Positions 35,872 through 45,379 of a stretch of DNA of 64,000 nucleotides are shown piece after piece. The notes beneath the pieces were generated by a model, which ran no database searches, was not told the DNA's origin, and saw only the letters and a program-made list of their open reading frames with translations. Origin of the DNA: Gammaproteobacteria bacterium (lineage in GTDB: Bacteria > Pseudomonadota > Gammaproteobacteria > Steroidobacterales > Steroidobacteraceae). The DNA lies in NCBI GenBank assembly GCA_021773365.1, contig JAJFKF010000042.1, forward strand, positions 26,408 to 90,407, in the 5' to 3' direction. How positions within the stretch are numbered: the first letter of the stretch is position 1; every line of letters begins with the position of its first letter. Both the position numbers and the translations under genes were made by a program.

Positions 35872-37025
35872 TCAGGGTAGCGGAAAGAGGGGGTTGGGGG
35901 AGGCATCCAGTGCATTCTGCACCGCCATGGTCAATTCGGCGTTTTTCAGGATACCGAAGGCAAAACCAGCCGCGCCTTCGAAGCGGTAACGGGCGAAAAG
36001 GTCGTGGTAGGTCTGGGTGGGGATGAGCGCCGCGCCCTGGCTGAGCACCGCGTTGTCGCGACTGGTATCCGATGCAGTGACGGCGTAGACCCGGTAGGCA
36101 TCGAAGTACTGCATGTTCCAGCCTGCGCTCCACGAGCCCAGCGTCCAGGTCAGGCCCGCGTTACCGCGCAGCTTCAGCGCGCCACCGCTATAGCCCGCGC
36201 GGTCCAGTTCGTCACTCGAGTCCAGCACCTGCTGGACCAGGTGGGGCTGGTAGCTGGCGATCGCGTTGGCCGTGAACGCGCCGAAGGCGGTGTTCCAGGT
36301 GTAGTCGGTCTGCACGTCATATGCCTCTAGGCCGCTGCGGGCGATATTGACGTAGCCGACGTACAGCTCGCTGATCCGCCCGCCGGTGTAGTTCAGTATC
36401 TCGTCTTCCGGCGTCAGCGGATCGCGCAGCACGCGACTGGAGTACGCCTCATCCTCCCGGTCGAGAAAGAGCTGGAAATCTGCGTTGACGATCTCATTTG
36501 TTTTCCTGATACGCGTGTAGTCCACCGACAGCCGGACCCCGGGGAGAAATTCAGGCGTCAATACCACGCCGGCAGACCAGCTCCTGGAGTGCTCTTCCTT
36601 GAGATCCAGGTTACCGAGAATGGTGAACTTGCCGACGCTTTCGATCAGGGTGTCACCCCGTTTCGGATCGGTGATCCTGAAGATCCTCACGCTGGTCGGC
36701 GTAAAGGGTGATGCGGCAAGCTGATCAAAAGAAGGCGGCAGTATGCCCTCGCCGTAGCTGGTGCGCAGCGCCAGCCCCTGCACGGGACGATAGCGAAAAC
36801 CGACCGTGAACTGATTGGCCGATACCGTATTGGTTTGATACGGCACATCCGGAAACGGCCCGTCGAGCGAGGGGATGGTCGGGTTGTCGCCCAGCTCACG
36901 GGTGCGGGTTTCCGTATGGTCACGGCGATAGGACGCCTGCAGGTCAACCTCGCGGGTCAGCGGCGCGGTCACCTCCGCGTAAATGCTGCGAACGGTGGAA
37001 CCGACCGGCGGATAGTAAATGTATG
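35872..37025 (-). pseudogene. TonB-dependent receptor remnant, barrel part only
   Basis: About 385 residues of receptor barrel remain, from YIYYPPVGSTVRSIYAEVTA to NALDASPNPLFPLP. It resembles the barrel of the locus D receptor segment by segment (DLQASYRRDH, FTVGFRYRPVQGLALRTSYG, LPPSFDQL, LSVDYTRI, LEAYDVQTDYTWNT). The signal peptide, STN domain, plug and early barrel are absent, and the last 25 or so residues (the DPRLRRYSL-type end) are replaced by an early stop. Its 5' end is joined directly to a threonine synthase fragment near 37020. It has no sigma or FecR partner of its own. Confidence 0.85.
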
Positions 37026-37601
37026 CTCGGCAAGCTCCAGCCCCATCGTTTTCTTGCCCTCGATGCGATAGGGCTCCTTCAAGGTGGAAACGTCGAACCA
37101 GCCGACCCTCTGCTTGCCTTCGCCAACGATGCGGCCGCAATCATTGATCAGGGCATAGGCGGCCATCGCCGATCCGGCATTGCCATTGGTCGGAATGGCC
37201 AGATGTTCGATGTCAAATTCCTTGGCCATCGACACGGCCAGGCAAAGCCCTCGCGCCTTGAACGACCCAGTCGGCAAGCGTCCCTCGTCCTTGACAATTG
37301 CCTTGCCAGGTTCGGCGCCCAGCCCGGCGGCGGATCGCTCCAGCGCGATCAGCGGCGTCATCACCTCGCCAAGCGAAATCCGATTTTTTGCTTCGGTAAC
37401 CGGAAGCATCGGCGCGTAGCGCCACAGCCCGGGTTCCGTGGATTTCGCCAGATCGTCCCTTTTGAAGCTGTGCGCCAGCCGCTCCAGGTCGTAGCGCACC
37501 AGCAGCGGTTTGCCGGCTTCGGACAGACCATGCACCTCGCCTGCCGCATAGCGCTTGCCGGTCATCGAACATTCAAGATGCGAAACGAAAGTCTGGGTCA
37601 T
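37026..37601 (-). pseudogene. thrC: Threonine synthase remnant with internal deletion
   Basis: From the ATG at 37601 the frame reads typical threonine synthase sequence: TEPGLWRYAPMLPV, GEVMTPLIAL, KDEGRLPTGSFKARG (the PLP lysine in SFKAR), AIPTNGNAGSAMAAYA. After AAYA it jumps to NDCGRIVGEGKQRVGWFDVS and TLKEPYRIEGKKTMGLELAE, so about 35 residues (the MPKD segment) are missing in frame. The sequence then changes into the receptor remnant at about 37020, and the C-terminal half of the enzyme is lost. It cannot be active; a functional thrC should exist elsewhere if the organism is a prototroph. Confidence 0.85.
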
Positions 37602-37822
37602 GAAACTGCAGACCTCTCCATTCTCACTGGCGGCAACGCCGACGCGGGTCGACTGTAACGCAGCGCGCTCGGCGAAACGTCGTAACGGGCGCAGAAACAC
37701 CTGGAAAAATGCGACGGCGTTTCAAACCCCCCTTGCCACCGCCACTTCGATTATCGAGACATTGGTGTATTTTACGAGTCGCATCGCTCTACCTCGCTAT
37801 CGTGGAGTGGTGCTATACCCTA

Positions 37823-38239
37823 TCAAGGCTTCAGCCAGTTCTGCACGGTCAGGCCTGGCACTCGACGAAACTCCCGCTCGTTATTGGTAACCAGCGTAGC
37901 TTTGATGTGCCGCGCGTGCGCGGCTATCAGCAGATCGTAGCCGCCGATCTTCCGGCCTTTACGCTCCAGCCCCACCCGGATATTGGCATAGTCATCCGCG
38001 GCAGCCGCGGGGAAGTCATCAATCTGAAACAGCATCAGAAAATCCTCCAACGCCTGCCGGCGTTCCACGCTGACGTCTCCGGCCGCGAATCCATATCGGA
38101 TTTCAACCAATGTAATTGCCGAAAGGCGCACCTCTCCGGGTGACCGCCCGGAAAGCCTGCGCTTGATATTCTCGAAACCGGGCGTACGGTTGATCAAATG
38201 CCCGATGGTGTCGGTATCAAGCAGCCAGATCATTTCCAT
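37823..38239 (-). CDS. vapC: VapC-type PIN-domain ribonuclease toxin
   Basis: A 138-residue PIN-domain protein. The acidic metal-binding residues of the family are present: Asp in [12 protein letters not shown], Glu in [10 protein letters not shown], Asp in [11 protein letters not shown], and [10 protein letters not shown] near the end. VapC toxins are Mg-dependent endoribonucleases that often cut initiator tRNA or rRNA. The start at 38239 overlaps the antitoxin stop by 10 bp; an in-frame ATG two codons later would also serve. It forms an operon with vapB. Confidence 0.92.
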   Translation of the reverse strand: MEMIWLLDTDTIGHLINRTPGFENIKRRLSGRSPGEVRLSAITLVEIRYGFAAGDVSVERRQALEDFLMLFQIDDFPAAAADDYANIRVGLERKGRKIGGYDLLIAAHARHIKATLVTNNEREFRRVPGLTVQNWLKP

Positions 38240-38451
38240 GTCCGCTTCTGGGCGGCTGGCTGGCGACGTACAAAATGACCATGGAACCGGTCAAGAATGG
38301 TCTCGATCTGCTCAAGGGTGATTTTCTTCGGCATCAGCAGCACCCCGGATACGGTTCGCTTAACCATGACCTCATCGCCCTCAAACCGAAACTCCTTGGG
38401 CAGCCGCACCGCCTGGCTGTTGCCGTGCTTGAATATCTTGGCTGTTTTCAT
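38230..38451 (-). CDS. vapB: VapB-type AbrB/SpoVT-fold antitoxin
   Basis: A 73-residue protein with the swapped-hairpin AbrB DNA-binding domain at its start ([32 protein letters not shown]) and a C-terminal helix ([12 protein letters not shown]) that should block the VapC active site. It is upstream of and overlaps vapC. The region before its ATG holds the AT-rich palindrome GTATATAC (38480-38487), a plausible promoter and autoregulatory operator. Confidence 0.92.
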   Translation of the reverse strand: MKTAKIFKHGNSQAVRLPKEFRFEGDEVMVKRTVSGVLLMPKKITLEQIETILDRFHGHFVRRQPAAQKRTWK

Positions 38452-38727
38452 GGGGGACTCCGGCCTTAGATAGATACGTGGAGTATATACTTGCGGCCGG
38501 CAGTTTGCGATGGTTTAGAACTCGCGAAAGCGACGAATGAAATCAGCCACTTACTGGAACACCAACATTTCAGCCCCCTCCCTGAAATCGCTGGGTTTGG
38601 CAGTAGCTCGGAATGCCCGGCCTAGACCACACTGAAATGGACTGCTCATGCGTGTACGCGAACAACCCGGTAAGAAACAGCAGGATTCGAGTAACGAATT
38701 GCACCGGAGAAACCGCCTGATAAGAAG

Positions 38728-38803
38728 TGGTGGGTGCTGCAAGGATCGAACTTGCGACATTCGCCTTGTAAGGGCGACGCTCTACCAGCTGAGCTAAGCA
38801 CCC
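38728..38803 (-). tRNA. tRNA-Val (anticodon UAC)
   Basis: The minus strand folds into a full cloverleaf: acceptor GGGTGCT paired with AGCACCC, D arm GCTCAGCTGGTAGAGC, anticodon stem TCGCC/GGCGA with loop CTTACAA (anticodon TAC), T arm GCAAG-TTCGATC-CTTGC, discriminator A and an encoded CCA (38728-38730). A possible promoter lies upstream at 38863-38892. A partial second copy lies 135 bp upstream. Confidence 0.95.
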
Positions 38804-38862
38804 ACGGTTTTCGGGTCGGGGACGAGAGTCCCGCAGGAATCCCGCGAACTCTGCGGGCGCGT

Positions 38863-38892
38863 AGCGTAGCCGATAGCAAGCGGTTGATTCAA
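38863..38892 (-). promoter_or_regulatory. Possible sigma-70 promoter for tRNA-Val
   Basis: On the minus strand TTGAAT and TACGCT are separated by 18 bp, about 60 bp before the mature tRNA 5' end. It is a weak match and is proposed by position. Confidence 0.35.
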
Positions 38893-38938
38893 TGGGCGAT
38901 TCACGCCCTGCGGATCAGGCCAAGCGGCGCCGTGTAAA

Positions 38939-38969
38939 GGCGACGCTCTACCAGCTGAGCTAAGCACCC
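38939..38969 (-). pseudogene. Partial tRNA-Val copy (5' half)
   Basis: Thirty-one bases are identical to the 5' half of the tRNA-Val at 38728-38803 (copy at 38773-38803), covering acceptor 5' strand, D arm and the start of the anticodon arm. Similarity fades just after the anticodon loop (GTGTAA against TTGTAA). The 3' half is absent, so it cannot fold as tRNA. It is oriented the same way as the intact gene and is probably left from a tandem array reduced by recombination. Confidence 0.8.
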
Positions 38970-39012
38970 GTCTTCGAGAAGCGACGTAGTCTAAGGGGCT
39001 ATCGCCCTCACA

Positions 39013-41460
39013 TCAATGCGGCGCGGGCTTGCCCGGCGGACGTTTGCCACGGCGGGCGGGTTTGTTCTGCGTGGCCGGCAGCGCAACGGGTTTGAGGTTG
39101 TCACCATCCACGGCCACGGGCATGTCGCGCAGTGCCAGCTGCAGCACCTCATCAATCCACTTCACCGGCTTGATGGTGAGTTTTTCCTTGATGTTCTTCG
39201 GTATCTCCGCCAGATCCTTGGTGTTCTCGTCTGGGATCAGCACGGTGGTGATGCCACCGCGATGCGCCGCCAGCAGTTTTTCCTTCAGCCCGCCGATGGG
39301 CAGCACTTCCCCGCGCAGGGTGATCTCGCCGGTCATCGCCACGTCGGAGCGCACGGGAATACGCGTGAGCGCCGAGACCAGCGCCAGGCACATGCCAATA
39401 CCGGCGCTGGGGCCGTCCTTGGGCGTCGCGCCTTCGGGCACGTGGATATGCACATCGCTTCTCTGATGGAAGTCCGGGTCCAGTCCCAGCAGCTGCGCGC
39501 GGCTGCGCACCACCGTCATGGCGGCCTGGATGGACTCCTGCATCACCTCGCCGAGCTGGCCGGTGTGGATGAGCTTGCCCTTGCCGGGCACTACCGCCGC
39601 CTCGATGGTCAGCAGTTCACCGCCCACTTCTGTCCAGGCGAGGCCGGTGACCTGACCGACATGATCGGCCTCCTCGGCCTTGCCGTAACGGAAACGACGC
39701 ACGCCCAGGAACTTGTCCAGGCTGCGCGGGGTGATTGACACGCTCTTGTCATCCGGCTTGAGCAACAGTTGTTTGACGGCCTTGCGGCAGATCTTCGACA
39801 GCTCGCGCTCCAGGTTGCGCACGCCTGCTTCGCGGGTGTAGTGGCGGATCATGTCGAGGATGCTCGGATCAGAGACCTTCAGCTCATTCGGTTTCAGGCC
39901 ATTGTTCTTCACCTGCTTCGGCAGCAGGTAGCGGCGCGCGATGTTGAGCTTCTCATCCTCGGTGTAGCCGGGGATGCGGATGACTTCCATGCGGTCGAGC
40001 AGCGGCGCCGGGATGTTCAGACTGTTGGCCGTACACACGAACATGACGTGCGACAGATCAAAGTCCACTTCCAGGTAGTGGTCACTGAAGGCGGAGTTCT
40101 GTTCCGGATCGAGCACTTCCAGCAGTGCCGAGGACGGATCGCCGCGGAAGTCCATGGCCATCTTGTCCACTTCATCCAGCAGGAACAGCGGATTGTGTAC
40201 GCCCGTCTTGGACATGTTCTGGATGATCTTGCCCGGCATCGAACCGATGTAGGTGCGGCGGTGGCCGCGGATCTCCGCCTCATCGCGCACGCCACCGAGT
40301 GACATGCGCACGAACTTGCGATTGGTGGCGCGGGCGATGCTTTGTCCCAGCGAGGTCTTGCCCACACCCGGCGGCCCGACCAGGCACAGGATCGGCCCCT
40401 TGAGCATGTTCACCCGCTGCTGCACGGCCAGGTATTCGACAATGCGCTCCTTGACCTTGTCCAGCCCGTAGTGGTCCTCATCCAGCACCTTCTGGGCAAG
40501 GACAATATCCTTGTGAATCTTGGTGCGTTTCTTCCACGGCGCCTTGACCAGCCAGTCCACATAGTTACGCACCACGGTGGCTTCCGCGGACATGGGCGAC
40601 ATCAGCTTCAGTTTGTTCAGCTCCGCATTGGCCTTTTCGCGCACGTCCTTTGGCATGCCGGCAGCGGCGATCTTCTTTTCGAGCTCCGCGATCTCGTTTG
40701 GCGCTTCGTCCATCTCGCCGAGTTCTTTCTGAATGGCTTTCATCTGCTCATTCAGGTAGTACTCGCGCTGGCTCTTCTCCATCTGCTGCTTGACGCGCCC
40801 ACGGATGCGCTTTTCGATCTGCAGCACATCCATCTCGCCTTCGATGACGCCGAGCAGATGTTCCAGACGCTTGTACACGTCCTGAATCTCCAGCACCTTC
40901 TGCTTCTCGCCGAGTTTCAGTGCCAGATGCGCGGCTACTGTGTCACCCAGGCGCCCGGCCTGCTCGATGCCCGCCAGGGAGGTGAGAATTTCCGGCGGCA
41001 CCTTCTTGTTGAGCTTCACGTACTGCTCGAACTGGGAGATGACCGAACGTGAGAGCACGTCCATTTCCCGCTCGGCATGGGTATCTATGTCGGCCAGCGG
41101 CGAGATCTCGGCGGCGAAGTGATCGGCCGAGACGATGCGTTCGATGCGGCTGCGTGCCACGCCTTCCACCAGCACTTTCACCGTGCCATCGGGGAGCTTC
41201 AGCAGCTGCAGGATCTGTGCGACGGTACCCACGCGATACAGGTCGTCGGCCTTCGGCTCGTCGATGTCTGCCTGCTTCTGCGCGACCAGCACGATCTGCT
41301 TGTCGGCCTGCATGGCCAGATCAAGGGCGATGATGGACTTCTGGCGGCCTACGAACAGGGGGATGACCATGTGGGGATAGACGACCACATCGCGCAGGGG
41401 CAGTACCGGCACCAGGGTGGCGGGGGGCTGTTCCAGATCTTCGGTGGTTTCTGCGGTCAT
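39013..41460 (-). CDS. lon: ATP-dependent protease Lon
   Basis: An 815-residue full-length Lon (LonA). It has the N-terminal substrate-binding domain ([20 protein letters not shown]), an AAA+ module with Walker [10 protein letters not shown] near residue 365 and Walker [11 protein letters not shown], and a C-terminal serine-lysine protease domain with Ser in KDGPSAGIG near 686 and Lys in [11 protein letters not shown] near 727. It degrades misfolded and regulatory proteins in the cytoplasm, including many antitoxins such as VapB. It follows clpX in the conserved tig-clpP-clpX-lon order. A large inverted repeat lies between clpX and lon. Confidence 0.98.
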   Translation of the reverse strand: MTAETTEDLEQPPATLVPVLPLRDVVVYPHMVIPLFVGRQKSIIALDLAMQADKQIVLVAQKQADIDEPKADDLYRVGTVAQILQLLKLPDGTVKVLVEGVARSRIERIVSADHFAAEISPLADIDTHAEREMDVLSRSVISQFEQYVKLNKKVPPEILTSLAGIEQAGRLGDTVAAHLALKLGEKQKVLEIQDVYKRLEHLLGVIEGEMDVLQIEKRIRGRVKQQMEKSQREYYLNEQMKAIQKELGEMDEAPNEIAELEKKIAAAGMPKDVREKANAELNKLKLMSPMSAEATVVRNYVDWLVKAPWKKRTKIHKDIVLAQKVLDEDHYGLDKVKERIVEYLAVQQRVNMLKGPILCLVGPPGVGKTSLGQSIARATNRKFVRMSLGGVRDEAEIRGHRRTYIGSMPGKIIQNMSKTGVHNPLFLLDEVDKMAMDFRGDPSSALLEVLDPEQNSAFSDHYLEVDFDLSHVMFVCTANSLNIPAPLLDRMEVIRIPGYTEDEKLNIARRYLLPKQVKNNGLKPNELKVSDPSILDMIRHYTREAGVRNLERELSKICRKAVKQLLLKPDDKSVSITPRSLDKFLGVRRFRYGKAEEADHVGQVTGLAWTEVGGELLTIEAAVVPGKGKLIHTGQLGEVMQESIQAAMTVVRSRAQLLGLDPDFHQRSDVHIHVPEGATPKDGPSAGIGMCLALVSALTRIPVRSDVAMTGEITLRGEVLPIGGLKEKLLAAHRGGITTVLIPDENTKDLAEIPKNIKEKLTIKPVKWIDEVLQLALRDMPVAVDGDNLKPVALPATQNKPARRGKRPPGKPAPH

Positions 41461-41515
41461 GCGGGGTCCTGTTGTGGTGGCTGTGCGGGAATGAAGATCA
41501 TCAGCCCTTCAACGC

Positions 41516-41628
41516 GGAGGCCCGGGCAGGGAGGGGTTTTCAGGACCGCCGTGAATACATCCCTGTAGGCTTCGGGAAAAACGTCCTGTTTTTCACGATC
41601 CTGCAAACCCCTCCCTGCCCGGGCCTCC
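41516..41628. repeat. Perfect 24-bp inverted repeat between clpX and lon
   Basis: The arms at 41516-41539 and 41605-41628 are exact reverse complements over 24 bp (core GGCCCGGGCAGGGAGGGG) and enclose 65 bp. The enclosed part has a second short pair, CAGGAC (41541-41546) and GTCCTG (41583-41588), and includes TGAATACATCCCTGTAGGCT, a string that I recall as typical of dispersed intergenic repeats in Gammaproteobacteria. The transcript of clpX towards lon would form a long hairpin here. It may act as an attenuator or an RNA-stability element, or it may be a mobile repeat. Confidence 0.8.
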
Positions 41629-41673
41629 TTATCGACTATGCCGGCGCAACCGCCCGGTCAAAGTCCGGTGTAA

Positions 41674-42987
41674 TCAGTTGTCCGATCCCGTCGGGCGCTG
41701 TTCGCGCTGGTCTTCGACCGCCGGGGTCTTCTCTTCTGCACCGTACACGATGTAAGGCTTTTTCTCCCCCTCGATCACTGATTCGTCCACCAGCACCTTG
41801 GCGACGTTTTGCATCGAGGGCAGCTCGTACATGGTATCCAGCAGCGCATTTTCAAGGATGGTTCTGAGACCGCGGGCGCCGGTCTTGCGCGCCATGGCCC
41901 GCGCCGCCACTGCACGCAGGGCGTCGTCACGGAATTCCAAGTCCGCGCCCTCCATTTCGAACAGCTTTTTGTACTGCTTGGTCAAGGCGTTACGCGGTTC
42001 GAGGAGGATGGACACCAGCGCCGCTTCGTCCAGCTCGTTCAGTGTGGCCACCACGGGGAGGCGGCCGACGAATTCCGGGATCAGGCCGTACTTGACCAGA
42101 TCTTCGGGCTCTGCGTCGTGGAAGACGTCGCTGCCGTGGGGACGGTCGCTCTGGCCGCGGACCTCGGCCATGAAGCCAATTCCGCTTTTCTGGGTGCGGT
42201 TGAGGATGATCTTGTCCAGGCCGGCGAAGGCGCCGCCGCAGATAAACAGGATATTGCCGGTGTCCACCTGCAGGAATTCCTGCTGCGGGTGCTTGCGGCC
42301 GCCCTGCGGGGGCACCGAGGCAATGGTGCCTTCGATGAGCTTCAGCAGCGCCTGCTGTACGCCCTCGCCCGACACATCGCGGGTGATGGAGGGGTTGTCG
42401 GATTTGCGCGAGATCTTGTCGATCTCGTCGATGTAGACGATGCCGGTCTGCGCCTTCTCGACGTCGTAGTCGCACTTCTGCAGCAGCTTCTGGATGATGT
42501 TTTCCACGTCCTCGCCGACATAGCCAGCTTCCGTGAGGGTGGTGGCATCGGCAATGGTGAACGGGACGTTGAGCAGGCGGGCCAGGGTCTCGGCCAGCAG
42601 GGTCTTGCCACAGCCGGTGGGGCCGATCAGCAGGATGTTGCTCTTGGCCAGCTCCACCTCGTCCTTGGCGCGCTCGGTGCCGCGGTTCTGCAGGCGCTTG
42701 TAGTGGTTGTAGACGGCCACCGACAGCACCTTCTTGGCGCGGTCCTGGCCGATAACGTATTCGTCGAGGACCTTCTTGATCTCGTGGGGCTTGGGAAGCT
42801 TGTCGCGGGTGCGCTCGCGGCGCTCCTCGAGTTCCTCGCGAATGATGTCGTTGCACAGCTCCACGCATTCGTCGCAGACGAATACAGACGGGCCCGCAAT
42901 GAGCTTGCGCACCTCGTGCTGGCTCTTTCCACAGAAAGAGCAGTAGAGGAGTTTGCCGTCGTCGTGCCTGCCCCGGTCGTTGCTCAT
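41674..42987 (-). CDS. clpX: ClpX, ATP-dependent unfoldase of ClpXP
   Basis: A 437-residue AAA+ unfoldase. The N-terminal zinc-binding domain has its four cysteines in YCSFCGK and CDECVELC. The AAA+ core has Walker A GPTGCGKT near residue 125, the GYVGEDVEN loop, Walker B YIDEIDKI near 187, sensor and arginine-finger regions, and the ClpP-docking IGF-type loop (SGIGFMAEV). It delivers ssrA-tagged and other substrates to ClpP. The C-terminal tail after KPYIVYG is long and charged, which is common. Confidence 0.98.
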   Translation of the reverse strand: MSNDRGRHDDGKLLYCSFCGKSQHEVRKLIAGPSVFVCDECVELCNDIIREELEERRERTRDKLPKPHEIKKVLDEYVIGQDRAKKVLSVAVYNHYKRLQNRGTERAKDEVELAKSNILLIGPTGCGKTLLAETLARLLNVPFTIADATTLTEAGYVGEDVENIIQKLLQKCDYDVEKAQTGIVYIDEIDKISRKSDNPSITRDVSGEGVQQALLKLIEGTIASVPPQGGRKHPQQEFLQVDTGNILFICGGAFAGLDKIILNRTQKSGIGFMAEVRGQSDRPHGSDVFHDAEPEDLVKYGLIPEFVGRLPVVATLNELDEAALVSILLEPRNALTKQYKKLFEMEGADLEFRDDALRAVAARAMARKTGARGLRTILENALLDTMYELPSMQNVAKVLVDESVIEGEKKPYIVYGAEEKTPAVEDQREQRPTGSDN

Positions 42988-43114
42988 GCCGTCCTCAAAT
43001 GGGTATGCCCTTTGCGAATCATGCGCTTACGCCATAATCGCGCGGTTTTTATAGCACGCTGGGCGCCCCGGGGGAAAGCCTGAGCGTCACAGCCGTAACT
43101 ATAAGTGATACTTC

Positions 43115-43753
43115 TCAGGACTTTGACTTCTCTGCGGTCGGCAGTTCACTGCGGCTGGCCAGAACGCGGTCGATCAGGCCGTATTCGACCGCGGCCTCGC
43201 CGCTCATGAAGTTGTCGCGGTCGCTGTCCTTGCGGACCTGCTCCAGGCTCTTGCCGGTGTGCCGGGCCATGATGGCGTCCAGGCGGTCCCGGGTCTGCAG
43301 AATCTCCTTCGCATGGATGTCGATATCGGAAGCCTGGCCCTGAAATCCACCCAGGGGCTGGTGGATCATCATGCGTGAATGCGGCAGTGCAAAACGCTTG
43401 CCCTTGGCGCCGCCCGTCAGCAGCAGCGCGCCCATGCTGGCGGCCTGGCCCATGCAGATGGTGCTCACATCGGGCTTGATGTACTGCATGGTGTCGTAGA
43501 TGGCCAGTCCGGACGTGACCGCCCCACCGGGGGAGTTGATGTACAGGGCGATGTCCTTTTCCGGATTTTCCGATTCCAGGAACAGCAGCTGTGCCACCAC
43601 CAGGTTGGACATCTGGTCCTCCACCGGACCGACGATGAACACCACCCGCTCCTTCAGCAGGCGCGAGAAGATGTCGTAGGAGCGCTCACCGCGCGCGGTC
43701 TGCTCGACGACGATGGGCACCAGGTTCATGGCTCGGGTGTTTGCGGCTGTCAT
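43115..43753 (-). CDS. clpP: ClpP, proteolytic subunit
   Basis: A 212-residue serine peptidase with catalytic Ser in [11 protein letters not shown] near residue 106, His in [10 protein letters not shown] near 131 and Asp in the RDNFMS region. The first residues form the usual short propeptide before LVPIVVEQT. It forms the tetradecameric chamber that works with ClpX. It lies between tig and clpX in the same direction. Confidence 0.98.
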   Translation of the reverse strand: MTAANTRAMNLVPIVVEQTARGERSYDIFSRLLKERVVFIVGPVEDQMSNLVVAQLLFLESENPEKDIALYINSPGGAVTSGLAIYDTMQYIKPDVSTICMGQAASMGALLLTGGAKGKRFALPHSRMMIHQPLGGFQGQASDIDIHAKEILQTRDRLDAIMARHTGKSLEQVRKDSDRDNFMSGEAAVEYGLIDRVLASRSELPTAEKSKS

Positions 43754-43798
43754 GCTCTTCCTCTTGTCGGCTGAGGGCGTACTTTACTACGCCCGGCG

Positions 43799-45148
43799 CT
43801 ACTCGCCGAAATGCGTGAATTCCTTGAAGGCGTATTTCTTTTCCTTGACTCTGGCCTGCGAGAGCAGCCATTCGATGGCCTGCTCCTCCAGCACCATGGA
43901 CTCGATCTGGCTCATGGCCTGACGGTCCTTCCGGTAGGCCTGCATCATCTCCTGCAGATGCTGCTGATGCTCCTGGGGGCTGCCATGCTGGTGCGGGCGG
44001 GCGTCGTGCGCCTGGGCCACAACCGCCTCCAGCCGCTCCTGGACCTGGCCCGGTTCGGCCTTGATCCCCTCGCGCTCCACCACTGCGCCAATCAGCAGGC
44101 CCAGCGACACACGGCGCCGGGCGTTTTGCTCGAAGGTTTCGCGCGCTGGAATTTTCTCAACTTCATACACCCCGGAGCGGCGACCCCATTCAACCTGCAT
44201 GTCATTGATCTGCTGGTCGACCAGGGCGGCGGGCAGCGGCACGGTATGGGCGGCAAAAAGTTTCTCCAGCACCTGGGCGCGCATCCGCGACCGGGTGGTC
44301 TGCTCGACTTCGCGCAGCATGTTCTGCTCGATCTGGCGGCGGAATTCCTCCACGCCACCTTCCGCGATGCCAAAGCTGGCGCAGAAGGCATCATCCAGCG
44401 GCGGCAGCTCCGGGACGTCCACGGCGCTCACCTGAACCGCGAAATCGGCAGTTTTTCCGGCCAGCGCCGCGGCCTGATAGTCGTCGGGGAATCCGACCGG
44501 GACGGTTTTCCGGTCCGCAGCCGACAGGCCCTCAAGGCCAGCCTCCAGGTCCGGCAGCATGCGTCCGGCGCCCAGGACAATGGGCACGTTCTCGCCCTTG
44601 CCGCCCTCGAACGCCACCCCGTCAATGCTGCCCTCGAAGTTCATGGTCACCCGGTCGCCGGTTTTCGCCGGGCGGTCTGCGGTGACCCAGTTGGGCCGCT
44701 GCTGGCGCAGGTGCTCCAGCATGCCGTCCACATCGGCGGCAGCGATCTCCACCACCGGGCGCTCCACTTCAAGGGTGTCCAGGCCCTTCAGCTCGATGTC
44801 CGGATACACCTCGAAAGTAGCGGTGTACTTCAGGTCCTGACCGGCCACCGGCGACACCGGCTCGATGCGCGGCCCGCCAGCCGGGCTGAGCTTCTGTTCC
44901 ATGACGGCCTCGGCAAAAGTGCGCTTGACCAGCTCCTCGACCACCTCCTGGTGGACCTGGCTGCCGTAACGCTGGCGCATCACTGCCGGCGGCACCTTGC
45001 CCGGCCGGAAGCCCTGCAGCCGCGCCGTGCGGCCCAGATCGCGCAGACGCGATTCCACGGCCGTATCAATACGCCCCGCGGGCACCTCCACTTCCATGCG
45101 GCGCTCCAGTCCTCCGGACCCGCTGGTTGTTTGCACCGACACCTTCAT
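43799..45148 (-). CDS. tig: Trigger factor, ribosome-associated chaperone and prolyl isomerase
   Basis: A 449-residue trigger factor. The N-terminal ribosome-binding domain contains GFRPGKVPPAVMRQRYG (the GFRxGxxP signature), followed by the FKBP-like PPIase domain (KTGDRVTMNFEGSIDGVAFE) and a helical C-terminal arm. The ATG at 45148 is chosen because it starts the family-typical MKVSVQTTSG; the longer frame to 45220 would run into the tRNA-Leu gene. tRNA-Leu lies 29 bp upstream on the same strand, an arrangement also seen in other Gammaproteobacteria. Confidence 0.97.
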   Translation of the reverse strand: MKVSVQTTSGSGGLERRMEVEVPAGRIDTAVESRLRDLGRTARLQGFRPGKVPPAVMRQRYGSQVHQEVVEELVKRTFAEAVMEQKLSPAGGPRIEPVSPVAGQDLKYTATFEVYPDIELKGLDTLEVERPVVEIAAADVDGMLEHLRQQRPNWVTADRPAKTGDRVTMNFEGSIDGVAFEGGKGENVPIVLGAGRMLPDLEAGLEGLSAADRKTVPVGFPDDYQAAALAGKTADFAVQVSAVDVPELPPLDDAFCASFGIAEGGVEEFRRQIEQNMLREVEQTTRSRMRAQVLEKLFAAHTVPLPAALVDQQINDMQVEWGRRSGVYEVEKIPARETFEQNARRRVSLGLLIGAVVEREGIKAEPGQVQERLEAVVAQAHDARPHQHGSPQEHQQHLQEMMQAYRKDRQAMSQIESMVLEEQAIEWLLSQARVKEKKYAFKEFTHFGE

Positions 45149-45177
45149 CGAATCTGCTACCTCTTGGCCTATGTTGT

Positions 45178-45263
45178 TGGTGCGAAAGGAGAGACTCGAA
45201 CTCTCACGGGGGTTACCCACTGGAACCTAAATCCAGCGCGTCTACCAGTTCCGCCACTTTCGC
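45178..45263 (-). tRNA. tRNA-Leu (anticodon UAG)
   Basis: The minus strand folds as a class II tRNA: acceptor GCGAAAG paired with CTTTCGC, D arm, anticodon stem CTGGA/TCCAG with loop TTTAGGT (anticodon TAG), a long variable arm (TGGGTAACCCCCGTG), T arm GAGAG-TTCGAGT-CTCTC, discriminator A and an encoded CCA (45178-45180). It probably shares a transcript with tig just downstream. A TATACT -10-like box lies upstream at 45315-45320. Confidence 0.95.
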
Positions 45264-45314
45264 ATTGCTTCAGACCACGCACGGGCGCAGCCACCCGTAG
45301 CGGCGGGGGGCGGG

Positions 45315-45320
45315 AGTATA
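45315..45320 (-). promoter_or_regulatory. Possible -10 box for the tRNA-Leu/tig transcript
   Basis: TATACT on the minus strand, about 50 bp before the tRNA-Leu 5' end. No convincing TTGACA-like partner was found, so this is a weak call. Confidence 0.3.
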
Positions 45321-45379
45321 GCTGAGAGAGCGGAAATTGAGGCCGACTAGCTGCAGCGGCCGATTCGCCGGCAGCGCGA

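Noticed and set aside
38452..38727. Possible short gene between vapB and tRNA-Val
   Set aside because: The 276-bp stretch has only short frames with no recognisable motifs; apart from the likely vapB promoter/operator it holds nothing I can support.
38939..38969. A second complete tRNA-Val gene, or a phage attachment site
   Set aside because: Only the 5' half is present, and no integrase gene was recognised nearby; attachment repeats normally copy the 3' end.
41809..45325. Long plus-strand frames opposite clpX and tig (41809-43083 and 43811-45325)
   Set aside because: They mirror highly conserved genes, have His/Leu-rich composition and no recognisable domains. They are antisense shadows caused by high GC content.
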